From an uncultured Collinsella sp. (GTDB lineage: Bacteria; Actinomycetota; Coriobacteriia; Coriobacteriales; Coriobacteriaceae): a stretch of DNA of 5,057 bases. Within the stretch, counting starts at the first letter, position 1, and each line of letters begins with the position of its first letter. The DNA is taken from NCBI GenBank assembly GCA_902495265.1, contig CABUWR010000111.1, positions 1 through 5,057 on the forward strand, given 5' to 3'. The position numbers were made by a program, and so were the translations under genes. The notes below the pieces were generated by a model. That model was not told the DNA's origin. It searched no databases and saw nothing but the letters and a program-made list of their open reading frames with translations. Below, piece after piece: positions 1 through 5,057 of this stretch.

Positions 1-546
1 AAGCCGGGGGAGACTACGGCCGATGCGATTCAGCGCGAGCGCCTGCAGCTGCAGGGCGTTCGCGACCGAGCTGACATGATTATCGATACGAGCCGCTTGC
101 GCACCTCTGCCCTGCGCAACAAATTGCGCATGGCGTTCTCCGAGCTGTCTGACCAGCAGCTCATGGACGTTCACGTGTTCTCGTTTGGCTTTAAGCACGG
201 CATGCCCGTCGAGGCGGACATTATGATCGACGTTCGCTTCCTGCCCAATCCGTTCTACGATCCCGAGATGCGCACCATGACCGGTCTCGATAAGAAAGTC
301 TCTGACTTTGTTCTGGACCATCCCAAGACCCAGGAGTTCTGGAAAGCCTGGACGCAGCTGCTCGATACGGTCATGCCCGGCTATATCGCGGAGGGCAAGC
401 CGCAGCTTTCTATTGCCATCGGCTGCACGGGCGGTCAACACCGCAGCGTTGCCATCGCCGAGGCCACGGCACGTTATTTGGAAGGCGCCCAATATCACGT
501 GAGCATTTCCCATCGCGACCTGTCGCGCGCCAACACGAAAGCATAG
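1..546 (+). CDS. rapZ: RapZ family nucleotide-binding protein (RNase adapter / YvcJ), C-terminal part
   Basis: The reading frame is open from base 1 and ends at TAG 544-546, giving 181 residues. The family is usually about 285-300 residues, so the N-terminal P-loop NTPase domain lies off the left edge. The visible part starts in the family segment ending VRDRADMIIDTS (fragment residues about 20-31). It then shows FGFKHG (62-67), DVRFLPNP (77-84), the signature GCTGGQHRSV (141-150) and a terminal HRDL (171-174), all hallmarks of the RapZ C-terminal domain. In E. coli RapZ binds the small RNA GlmZ and directs RNase E to it, controlling glucosamine-6-phosphate synthase. In Gram-positives the homologue YvcJ binds and hydrolyses nucleotides, and the GlmZ role is not established. 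Cytosolic. whiA follows after 6 nt, so the two are probably one transcript. An ATG at 76 is internal and not the start, because homology continues upstream of it. Confidence 0.95.
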   Translation, partial: KPGETTADAIQRERLQLQGVRDRADMIIDTSRLRTSALRNKLRMAFSELSDQQLMDVHVFSFGFKHGMPVEADIMIDVRFLPNPFYDPEMRTMTGLDKKVSDFVLDHPKTQEFWKAWTQLLDTVMPGYIAEGKPQLSIAIGCTGGQHRSVAIAEATARYLEGAQYHVSISHRDLSRANTKA

Positions 547-552
547 GTCTGC

Positions 553-1482
553 ATGTCGTTTACCGCCGAGGTGCGTGACGAGCTCGCGCGCTGCGAACCC
601 GAATGTGAATACTGCGATTTGTCGACGCTTGCCGCCCTGACGCGTGTGAGCGGTACACTTTCGCTGGCCGGCTCCGGGCGGTATCGTTTGACGGTCGCGA
701 CCGAGACGGGTGCCGTCGCGCGCACGATGATCACATTGACGCATCGCATCCTTAAGCTCAAAACGGAATTCACCGTTCGTAAATCGGTCTTGCATAAGGT
801 CCGTAACTATCTCATTACCCTGCCCGATCAACCCGACCTGGACAAGGCTCTGGTGCTGCTGGGCATTCTCGACCGCAGGGGAGGGCTCGTCGCTGGTGTT
901 CCCCGGCACATCGTTGCCCGTCCCTGCTGCAGGCTTGCCTACATCCGCGGCGCGCTCATCGCCGGCGGTTTCGTGGCCGATCCACGCGGCGATTTTCATT
1001 TGGAGATTGCGGTGCAGGGCGAGCAATATGCCAAGGGACTTTGCGATTTGTTGGAGCAGATTGGGGTCCATGCGCGTGTTAATGCACGGCGCGGATCCTT
1101 TGCTGTCTACATTAAGAGCGCCGAGGAGATCGAGCAGCTCCTAAAGCTGGTCGGCGCCAAGCGCAGCGTTGCCGAGATCGAGGAAGCGCGCGCGGTCAAA
1201 TTGGTTAAGAACGACGTAAACCGTCGCGTGAATGCCGAACTGGCCAATCAGACCAGAAGTGCGGGTGCCGCCCAGCATCAGCTTGCGTTGATCGATGAGC
1301 TCGAACAGCGGGGTTTGCGCGACACGCTTCCGGACGCCTTGGCAGTCTTTTGCGACCTGCGCGAGCGCTATCCCGATCTGTCGCTGCGCGATCTGGGCGA
1401 GATGGCTGACCCTCCCTTGTCGAAGTCTGCCCTGTACCATCGCGTTTTGAGGCTTGAAAAGCTCATTGAAGCAAACAAGTAG
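553..1482 (+). CDS. whiA: DNA-binding protein WhiA
   Basis: 309 residues, close to the usual family length. It starts with the family-typical MSFTAEVRDELA, which fixes the ATG at 553. Only a weak AGGT (545-548) precedes it, so translation is probably coupled to rapZ, whose stop lies 6 nt upstream. The N-terminal half is the degenerate LAGLIDADG homing-endonuclease-like fold: CCRLAYIRGALIAGGFVADP (125-144) is its second core helix. NDVNRRVNAELANQ (220-233) is a family signature. The C-terminal helix-turn-helix lies at about 276-304 and includes ADPPLSKSALYHRVLRL. In Streptomyces WhiA is a transcriptional regulator needed for sporulation septation; in Bacillus it is nucleoid-associated and affects cell division. 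Its targets in this organism are unknown. An N-terminal C-X3-C-X2-C (Cys14, 18, 21) is a local peculiarity. Codon use is mixed (AAA and AAG, TTG present), unlike the biased glycolytic genes downstream. No clear terminator follows. Confidence 0.97.
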   Translation: MSFTAEVRDELARCEPECEYCDLSTLAALTRVSGTLSLAGSGRYRLTVATETGAVARTMITLTHRILKLKTEFTVRKSVLHKVRNYLITLPDQPDLDKALVLLGILDRRGGLVAGVPRHIVARPCCRLAYIRGALIAGGFVADPRGDFHLEIAVQGEQYAKGLCDLLEQIGVHARVNARRGSFAVYIKSAEEIEQLLKLVGAKRSVAEIEEARAVKLVKNDVNRRVNAELANQTRSAGAAQHQLALIDELEQRGLRDTLPDALAVFCDLRERYPDLSLRDLGEMADPPLSKSALYHRVLRLEKLIEANK

Positions 1483-1527
1483 TTTGAAGTATCGACTTAT
1501 ATACGGATTTAGCTGCTATTTTATTCT

Positions 1528-1541
1528 TTAAAACGTTTTAA
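1528..1541. promoter_or_regulatory. Perfect 14-bp palindrome upstream of gap, candidate operator
   Basis: TTAAAACGTTTTAA reads identically on both strands and has a central CG, the form typical of LacI/CcpA-family operators. It lies in the AT-rich whiA-gap gap, about 75 bp upstream of the transcription start expected from the predicted gap promoter. A second AACGT follows at 1540-1544. The palindrome is seen directly; operator function and the regulator family are inference. There is no T-run after it, so it is not an intrinsic terminator. Confidence 0.4.
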
Positions 1542-1555
1542 CGTAAATTTGATTT

Positions 1556-1584
1556 TCAATTTCGAGCATTCTCGTGAAATTCAA
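1556..1584. repeat. Imperfect inverted repeat overlapping the predicted gap -35 region
   Basis: The arms CGAG (1563-1566) and CTCG (1571-1574) flank the loop CATT. They extend, after a two-base bulge (TG, 1575-1576), with AATTT (1558-1562) against AAATT (1577-1581), then a mismatch and a further TT/AA pair. The right arm covers the proposed -35 element of gap. It could be a repressor site or a weak hairpin at the 3' end of the whiA transcript. No T-run follows on the + strand (an A-run does), so a terminator reading forward is unlikely. Confidence 0.35.
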
Positions 1585-1603
1585 GTCAAAAAAAAGGTAT
1601 ATT
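1574..1603 (+). promoter_or_regulatory. Predicted sigma-70-type promoter of gap
   Basis: TATATT at 1598-1603 matches the -10 consensus at five of six positions. GTGAAA at 1574-1579 matches the -35 consensus at four of six, with an 18-nt spacer holding a run of eight A (1588-1595). Transcription would start near 1610, giving a leader of about 66 nt. The location in the only AT-rich stretch of the window, ahead of a gene with the codon bias of high expression, supports it. The -35 assignment is the weaker half. Confidence 0.5.
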
Positions 1604-1623
1604 AGGCGAGTGGTTAGTTTGTG

Positions 1624-1658
1624 GGCCTCAACGGCGGGCGCTGTAGCTCGCGGGGGCC
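1624..1658 (+). other. Stem-loop in the gap mRNA leader
   Basis: The inner stem GCGGGC (1634-1639) pairs with GCTCGC (1646-1651), with one G-U pair and the loop GCTGTA. The outer stem GGCCTC (1624-1629) pairs with GGGGCC (1653-1658), with one G-U pair, separated by a small asymmetric internal loop. The structure ends five bases before the Shine-Dalgarno AAAGGAG. There is no T-run, so it is not a terminator. It could stabilise the mRNA 5' end or tune translation; no known riboswitch class was recognised. Confidence 0.45.
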
Positions 1659-1663
1659 TTACG

Positions 1664-1670
1664 AAAGGAG
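1664..1670 (+). promoter_or_regulatory. Ribosome binding site of gap
   Basis: AAAGGAG, with a 5-nt spacer to the ATG at 1676, is a strong Shine-Dalgarno sequence. It selects this start over an in-frame ATG at 1574, which would add 34 residues foreign to the GAPDH family. Confidence 0.85.
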
Positions 1671-1675
1671 ACACA

Positions 1676-2701
1676 ATGGCAGTAAAGGTTGCTATTAACG
1701 GCTTCGGTCGCATCGGTCGTCTGGCTTTCCGTCAGATGTTCGGTCATGAGGGCTCCGAGATCGTCGCTATCAACGACCTCACCTCTCCCGATATGCTCGC
1801 TTACCTGCTGAAGTACGACTCCACGCAGGGCAACTACGCTCGCGATCACGAGGTCGTTGCTGGCGAGGATTCCATCACCGTTGACGGCAAGGAGATCAAG
1901 ATCTACAAGGAGGCCGACGCTAACAACCTGCCTTGGGGCGACCTTGACGTCGACGTCGTTCTCGAGTGCACCGGCTTCTACACCAGCAAGGCTAAGGCTC
2001 AGGCCCACATCAACGCTGGCGCCAAGAAGGTCGTCATCTCCGCTCCGGCCGGCAGCGATCTGCCCACCATCGTGTACAACGTCAACCATGAGACGCTGAC
2101 CGCTGAGGACAACATCATCTCCGCTGCTTCCTGCACCACCAACTGCCTCGCCCCGATGGCCAAGGGTCTGAACGACTTCGCTCCCATCGTGTCCGGCATC
2201 ATGACCACCATCCACGCCTTCACCGGCGACCAGATGCCGCTCGACGGCCCGCAGCGCAAGGGCAACTTCCGTCGCTCCCGCGCCTGCTCCGAGAACATCG
2301 TCCCGAACACCACGGGCGCTGCCAAGGCCATCGGCCTGGTTCTCCCCGAGCTCAACGGCAAGCTCATCGGTGCCGCCCAGCGCGTCCCGACGCCGACCGG
2401 CTCGCTGACCAACCTCTACGCCGTCGTTGACAAGAAGGTCACCGTCGACGAGGTCAACGCTGCCATGAAGGCCTACGCCGAGACCATCCCCGAGACCTTC
2501 GCCTACAACGAGGACCAGATCGTCTCCCGCGACATCGTCGGCGAGACCCACGGCTCCATCTTCGACGCCACTCAGACCATGTGCTCTGACCTCGGCAACG
2601 GCCAGACCCTCGTTCAGGTCACCTCTTGGTACGACAACGAGAACTCCTACACCTCTCAGATGGTCCGCACCATCAAGTACTTCGAGAAGTTCGTTGCTTA
2701 A
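1676..2701 (+). CDS. gap: Type I glyceraldehyde-3-phosphate dehydrogenase, NAD-dependent
   Basis: 341 residues, normal for the family. It converts glyceraldehyde 3-phosphate, phosphate and NAD+ to 1,3-bisphosphoglycerate and NADH in the cytosol, as a homotetramer by family knowledge. The Rossmann motif NGFGRIGR lies at 8-15. Asp34 (in AINDL) is the acidic residue that favours NAD over NADP. The active site SCTTNC (152-157) carries the catalytic Cys153, and His180 (in [10 protein letters not shown]) is its partner. The S-loop reads [14 protein letters not shown] (189-202), the DGP variant seen in streptococcal and clostridial enzymes rather than the DLP of Bacillus. The C-terminal signature [13 protein letters not shown] is at 318-330. 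The start is set by the family N-terminus [14 protein letters not shown] and a strong ribosome binding site. Codon use is very biased (Lys almost only AAG, Leu CTC/CTG), indicating high expression. It has its own predicted promoter and a strong terminator, so gap can be transcribed alone. Confidence 0.98.
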   Translation: MAVKVAINGFGRIGRLAFRQMFGHEGSEIVAINDLTSPDMLAYLLKYDSTQGNYARDHEVVAGEDSITVDGKEIKIYKEADANNLPWGDLDVDVVLECTGFYTSKAKAQAHINAGAKKVVISAPAGSDLPTIVYNVNHETLTAEDNIISAASCTTNCLAPMAKGLNDFAPIVSGIMTTIHAFTGDQMPLDGPQRKGNFRRSRACSENIVPNTTGAAKAIGLVLPELNGKLIGAAQRVPTPTGSLTNLYAVVDKKVTVDEVNAAMKAYAETIPETFAYNEDQIVSRDIVGETHGSIFDATQTMCSDLGNGQTLVQVTSWYDNENSYTSQMVRTIKYFEKFVA

Positions 2702-2740
2702 TTTAGCTTTTAGCGAATAGCTCGTTGAGCGTCTAAAGAA

Positions 2741-2785
2741 GGGCGCGGCCTTATAGGGCTTACACCCTAGGGTCGCGCCCTTTTT
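2741..2785 (+). terminator. Strong intrinsic terminator after gap
   Basis: GGGCGCGGCC (2741-2750) pairs with GGTCGCGCCC (2771-2780) over ten pairs, including one G-U. The stem continues, across a small bulge, into AGGG/CCCT with the loop CTTACA (2759-2764). TTTTT follows at 2781-2785. It begins 39 nt after the gap stop codon and separates gap from pgk. Read-through or partial termination would set the ratio of gap to pgk-tpiA-gpmI transcripts. Confidence 0.92.
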
Positions 2786-2795
2786 ATAGGAAATC

Positions 2796-2818
2796 GTCTG
2801 CCGTAATGGGAGGCAGAC
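2796..2818 (+). other. Stem-loop in the pgk leader
   Basis: GTCTGCC (2796-2802) and GGCAGAC (2812-2818) form a perfect 7-bp stem with a 9-nt loop. It ends six bases before GAAAGG, the probable pgk ribosome binding site. The arrangement resembles the gap leader. It has no T-run and is separate from the terminator just upstream. Role unknown: mRNA 5'-end protection, translational tuning, or an operator if the DNA form is what matters. Confidence 0.45.
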
Positions 2819-2824
2819 ACGTAC

Positions 2825-2830
2825 GAAAGG
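2825..2830 (+). promoter_or_regulatory. Ribosome binding site of pgk
   Basis: GAAAGG lies 11 nt before the ATG at 2842, slightly long spacing. It is part of TACGAAAGG (2822-2830), which also occurs at the gap site (1660-1668). It falls downstream of an in-frame ATG at 2806, which would add 12 non-family residues and lies inside the stem-loop, so 2842 is preferred. Confidence 0.65.
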
Positions 2831-2841
2831 TAGAAGCAAAC

Positions 2842-4032
2842 ATGGCCTTTACCAAGAAGACCGTCCGCGACATCGATGTCGACGGAAAGCGCGTTCTCGT
2901 CCGCGTTGACTTTAACGTGCCTATCAAGGATGGCGTCGTTGGCGACACCACCCGTATCAAGGCTGCCCTGCCCACCATCAACTACCTCGTTGAGCACAAC
3001 GCTCGCGTCATCCTCATGAGCCACCTCGGCCGCCCCGAGGGTACCGGCTTCCAGCCTGAGCTCTCCCTTGAGCCTGTCGCTAAGAAGCTCGCCGAGCTCT
3101 CTGGTCTCGACGTTGCCTTTGTCGCCGACACTTACGGCGAGAAGGCTGCCGAGGCTGTCGCTGCCGTCGAGCCGGGCAAGGTTCTCGTTCTCGAGAACGT
3201 CCGTTTCGACAAGCGTGAGAAGAAGAACGACCCCGAGATCGCCAAGAAGCTCGCTTCCTATGGTGACGTCTTCGTTCTCGATGCCTTCGGCACCGCTCAC
3301 CGCGCCCAGGGTTCCGTCGTGGGTCCCGCCGCTTACCTGCCTGCCGTCGCCGGCTTCCTGCTCGAGAAGGAGGTCGACACGCTGACCGGTATCTTCGCCG
3401 AGCCCGAGCGTCCCTTCGTCGCTATCGTCGGCGGTTCCAAGGTTTCCTCCAAGATCGGTGTTCTCGATCACCTCATCGACTCCGCTGACACCCTGATCAT
3501 CGGTGGCGGTATGGCCTACACCTTCTTCCTGGCTCAGGGCCTGTCCGTTGGTCAGTCCCTCAAGGAAGAGGACTGGGTCGAGCGCGCCGGCGAGATGCTC
3601 AAGAAGGCCGAGGAGAAGGGCGTCAAGATCCTGCTCCCCATCGACAACCGCGTTGCCGATCACTTTGGCGAGGACGCTGTCCCCGAGGTTGTCGCTTCCG
3701 ACGCTATCCCCGACGATCGTGAGGGTATGGACATCGGCCCCAAGACCGAGGAGCTTTATGCCGAGGCCGTCAAGGGCGCCAAGACCGTGTTCTGGAACGG
3801 CCCCATGGGCGTCTTCGAGTTCGACAACTTCGCTCACGGCACCCAGGCTATCGCCGAGGCTGTTGCCGAGGCCGACTGCACCTCGATCATCGGCGGTGGC
3901 GACTCTGTCGCAGCTGTCAACAAGTTCAACCTGGCCGACAAGATGAGCTGGATCTCCACCGGTGGTGGCGCTTCCATGGAGCTCGTCGAGGGTAAGGCCC
4001 TGCCCGGAGTGGAGGCGCTTCTCGATGCCTAA
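2842..4032 (+). CDS. pgk: Phosphoglycerate kinase
   Basis: 396 residues, the usual length for bacterial PGK. It transfers phosphate from 1,3-bisphosphoglycerate to ADP, giving 3-phosphoglycerate and ATP; a cytosolic monomer by family knowledge. The N-terminal substrate domain shows RVDFNVP (21-27), Arg38 (in DTTRIKA), HLGRP (61-65), ENVRF (118-122, Arg121) and AHR (152-154). The C-terminal nucleotide domain shows GGSKVSSK (197-204), WNGPMGVFE (318-326), GGGDSVAA (350-357) and STGGGASME (372-380). All substrate and nucleotide residues looked for are present. The start is chosen from the family N-terminus (MAFTKKTVRDIDVDGKRVLV) and the GAAAGG site. It is the first gene of a pgk-tpiA-gpmI operon. 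The next gene starts inside its last codons. Codon bias matches gap. No convincing promoter of its own was found in the 56 nt after the gap terminator. Confidence 0.98.
   Translation: MAFTKKTVRDIDVDGKRVLVRVDFNVPIKDGVVGDTTRIKAALPTINYLVEHNARVILMSHLGRPEGTGFQPELSLEPVAKKLAELSGLDVAFVADTYGEKAAEAVAAVEPGKVLVLENVRFDKREKKNDPEIAKKLASYGDVFVLDAFGTAHRAQGSVVGPAAYLPAVAGFLLEKEVDTLTGIFAEPERPFVAIVGGSKVSSKIGVLDHLIDSADTLIIGGGMAYTFFLAQGLSVGQSLKEEDWVERAGEMLKKAEEKGVKILLPIDNRVADHFGEDAVPEVVASDAIPDDREGMDIGPKTEELYAEAVKGAKTVFWNGPMGVFEFDNFAHGTQAIAEAVAEADCTSIIGGGDSVAAVNKFNLADKMSWISTGGGASMELVEGKALPGVEALLDA
4011..4015 (+). promoter_or_regulatory. Ribosome binding site of tpiA, inside pgk
   Basis: GGAGG with a 9-nt spacer to the ATG at 4025 lies within the last codons of pgk. 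It supports the overlapping start rather than the in-frame ATG at 3962, which would add 21 residues unlike any TPI N-terminus. Confidence 0.8.
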
Positions 4033-4792
4033 TCGCACCCTTCTTATCGCTGGTAACTGGAAGATGAACAACGACGTCGCCGAGGCCGCCAAGCTCGCCG
4101 ACGAGCTGGCTCAGGCTCTGCCCGAGGTTCCGGCTGGCGTCGAGGTGCTCGTCTGCCCTCCGACCATCGACATCACCACCGTTCACGCCCGCATGCAGGC
4201 TGCCCCCATCGCCCTCGGTGCACAGAACGTGTACTGGGAGGCCAAGGGTGCCTTCACCGGTGAGTCCTCTTGCGACATGCTCAAGTCCGCTGGCTGCACC
4301 TACTGCATCATCGGCCACTCCGAGCGTCGTGATTACTTCCACGAGACCGACGAGGACCAGAACAAGAAGGCCAAGGCTCTCGTTGCCGCCGGTCTTGTTC
4401 CCGTCTTCTGCTGCGGGGAGTCCCTCGAGGTCCGCGAGGCTGGCACCTATGTCGAGCACGTCGTGAACCAGGTCAAGGCTGGCCTTGCTGGTCTTGAGAT
4501 CACCTGCCCCAAGCAGGTCGTCGTCGCCTACGAGCCCATCTGGGCCATTGGCACCGGCAAGACCGCTACCGCCGAGGACGCTCAGGAGGTCTGCGGCGCT
4601 ATCCGTGAGACCCTCAAGGAGATGTTCGGCGAGGAGCTCGCTAACGGCATCCGCGTTCTCTATGGTGGCTCTGCCAAGCCTGGCAACATCGCTGAGCTCG
4701 TCGCCAAGCCCGACGTTGACGGCGCCCTCGTGGGCGGCGCTTCGCTCAAGGCTGCCGACTTCGCCTCTATGGTCGTCAAGGCAGGCGAGTAG
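4025..4792 (+). CDS. tpiA: Triosephosphate isomerase
   Basis: 255 residues, typical of bacterial TPI. It interconverts dihydroxyacetone phosphate and glyceraldehyde 3-phosphate in the cytosol as a TIM-barrel dimer. The substrate-binding GNWKMN (10-15) contains Asn11 and Lys13. Catalytic His98 lies in IIGHSERR (95-102) and catalytic Glu170 in [11 protein letters not shown] (168-178), which includes the mobile loop 6. The phosphate-binding YGGSAKPGN is at 213-221 and the GALVGGASL segment at 233-241. The first 8 nt overlap the end of pgk (ATGCCTAA), a layout that couples translation of the two. gpmI starts 5 nt after the stop. The protein has eight cysteines (44, 83, 91, 94, 129, 130, 161, 190), more than usual; Cys129 occupies the conserved position before the GE motif. 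Codon bias matches gap and pgk. Confidence 0.98.
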   Translation: MPNRTLLIAGNWKMNNDVAEAAKLADELAQALPEVPAGVEVLVCPPTIDITTVHARMQAAPIALGAQNVYWEAKGAFTGESSCDMLKSAGCTYCIIGHSERRDYFHETDEDQNKKAKALVAAGLVPVFCCGESLEVREAGTYVEHVVNQVKAGLAGLEITCPKQVVVAYEPIWAIGTGKTATAEDAQEVCGAIRETLKEMFGEELANGIRVLYGGSAKPGNIAELVAKPDVDGALVGGASLKAADFASMVVKAGE

Positions 4793-4797
4793 GACAT

Positions 4798-5057
4798 ATG
4801 GCACAGCGTCATCTTCCTGCACTCCTGATTATCATGGATGGCTGCGGCCTTGCTCCGGCCGATGGCGAGAATGCCGTCGCCGCTGCCAAGACGCCCTTCC
4901 TTGATGGCCTGTACGAGAAGTACCCCCACACCACGCTCGGTGCTTCGGGCGAGGACGTGGGCCTTCCCGACGGCCAGATGGGCAACTCCGAGGTGGGTCA
5001 CCTCAACATCGGTGCCGGCCGCATCGTGTTCCAGGAGCTTTCGCGCATCAACAATGC
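4798..5057 (+). CDS. gpmI: 2,3-bisphosphoglycerate-independent phosphoglycerate mutase, N-terminal part
   Basis: An open frame from ATG 4798 runs off the right edge after 86 complete codons; the family is about 510 residues, so most of the gene is missing. It converts 3-phosphoglycerate to 2-phosphoglycerate using two metal ions (Mn2+ typical) and a phosphoserine intermediate. The visible part carries IIMDGCG (11-17) with metal ligand Asp14, NAVAAAKTP (25-33), then ASGEDVGLP (49-57) and [17 protein letters not shown] (59-75), where Ser64 is the nucleophile. Usual iPGM starts have DGWG or DGFG where this one has DGCG. The start fits the family N-terminus. AGGA (4791-4794) is only 3 nt from the ATG, while AGGCGAG (4783-4789) has an 8-nt spacer and may be the working ribosome binding site. 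It lies 5 nt after tpiA, so it is the third gene of the pgk operon. Confidence 0.96.
   Translation, partial: MAQRHLPALLIIMDGCGLAPADGENAVAAAKTPFLDGLYEKYPHTTLGASGEDVGLPDGQMGNSEVGHLNIGAGRIVFQELSRINN

Noticed and set aside
42..55. Perfect 14-bp palindrome CCTGCAGCTGCAGG
   Set aside because: It lies inside rapZ and follows from two Leu-Gln codon pairs (CTGCAG twice); coding explains it and it has no promoter context.
1483..1600. Intrinsic terminator for whiA
   Set aside because: The AT palindrome and the imperfect inverted repeat are not GC-rich stems followed by a T-run on the + strand, so no terminator is called.
1574..1675. Upstream in-frame ATG giving a 34-residue N-terminal extension of GAPDH
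   Set aside because: The extension is Lys/Arg-rich and non-family, overlaps the predicted promoter and leader hairpin, and has no ribosome binding site; the ATG at 1676 has AAAGGAG at ideal spacing.
1605..1675. Known riboswitch or T-box in the gap leader
   Set aside because: The leader of about 66 nt contains only one composite hairpin and no conserved motif of a known class, and it is too short for a T-box.
2806..2841. Upstream ATG giving a 12-residue extension of PGK
   Set aside because: It lies in the loop of the pgk leader hairpin, upstream of the GAAAGG site, and the extension has no family counterpart.
3962..4024. Upstream ATG giving a 21-residue extension of TPI
   Set aside because: TPI begins a few residues before GNWKMN; the ATG at 4025 has GGAGG nine bases upstream.
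1628..4822. Long antisense open frames on the minus strand opposite gap, pgk and tpiA (403, 441 and 298 codons)
   Set aside because: They lack stops because the sense genes avoid TTA, CTA and TCA triplets in the matching frame under strong codon bias. Their translations are low-complexity Gly/Leu/Val/Asp-rich with no family motifs, and the sense genes are certain.

Overview
The window is ordinary core-genome bacterial DNA, all coding on the + strand: the 3' end of rapZ, whiA, gap (GAPDH), pgk, tpiA and the first 86 codons of gpmI. The gene order rapZ-whiA-gap-pgk-tpiA is a reduced form of the cluster known from Actinobacteria (in Streptomyces and Mycobacterium: rapZ-yvcK-whiA-...-gap-pgk-tpi). 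With the GC-rich coding sequence, strong AAG/GAG/CTC codon preference in the glycolytic genes and cofactor-independent phosphoglycerate mutase, this suggests an anaerobic actinomycetota of the class Coriobacteriia (Collinsella/Olsenella-like). The taxonomic call is inference from gene order and protein flavour; the protein identities are secure.

Layout. 1-546: C-terminal part of RapZ, open at the left edge. 553-1482: WhiA, 6 nt downstream and probably co-transcribed with rapZ. 1483-1675: the only sizeable intergenic region. Its first ~120 nt are strikingly AT-rich and hold a perfect 14-bp palindrome, an imperfect inverted repeat and a probable gap promoter. The remainder is a GC-rich leader that can fold into a two-part stem-loop just before the gap ribosome binding site. 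1676-2701: gap, closed by a strong intrinsic terminator at 2741-2785. 2786-2841: a short pgk leader with a perfect 7-bp stem-loop before its ribosome binding site. 2842-4032 pgk, 4025-4792 tpiA (8-nt overlap) and 4798 to the right edge gpmI are packed as one operon.

Function. gap, pgk, tpiA and gpmI give four lower-glycolysis steps: triose phosphate interconversion, oxidation to 1,3-bisphosphoglycerate, ATP formation, and 3-phosphoglycerate to 2-phosphoglycerate. RapZ and WhiA belong to a conserved nucleotide-binding/regulatory cluster linked to cell-envelope metabolism and cell division.

I found no mobile element, CRISPR array, tRNA, rRNA or defence system, and no credible new biological system. 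The points worth checking are regulatory: candidate operators before gap, matching stem-loop plus ribosome-binding-site leaders at gap and pgk, a strong terminator between gap and pgk without an obvious pgk promoter, and the absence of yvcK between rapZ and whiA.
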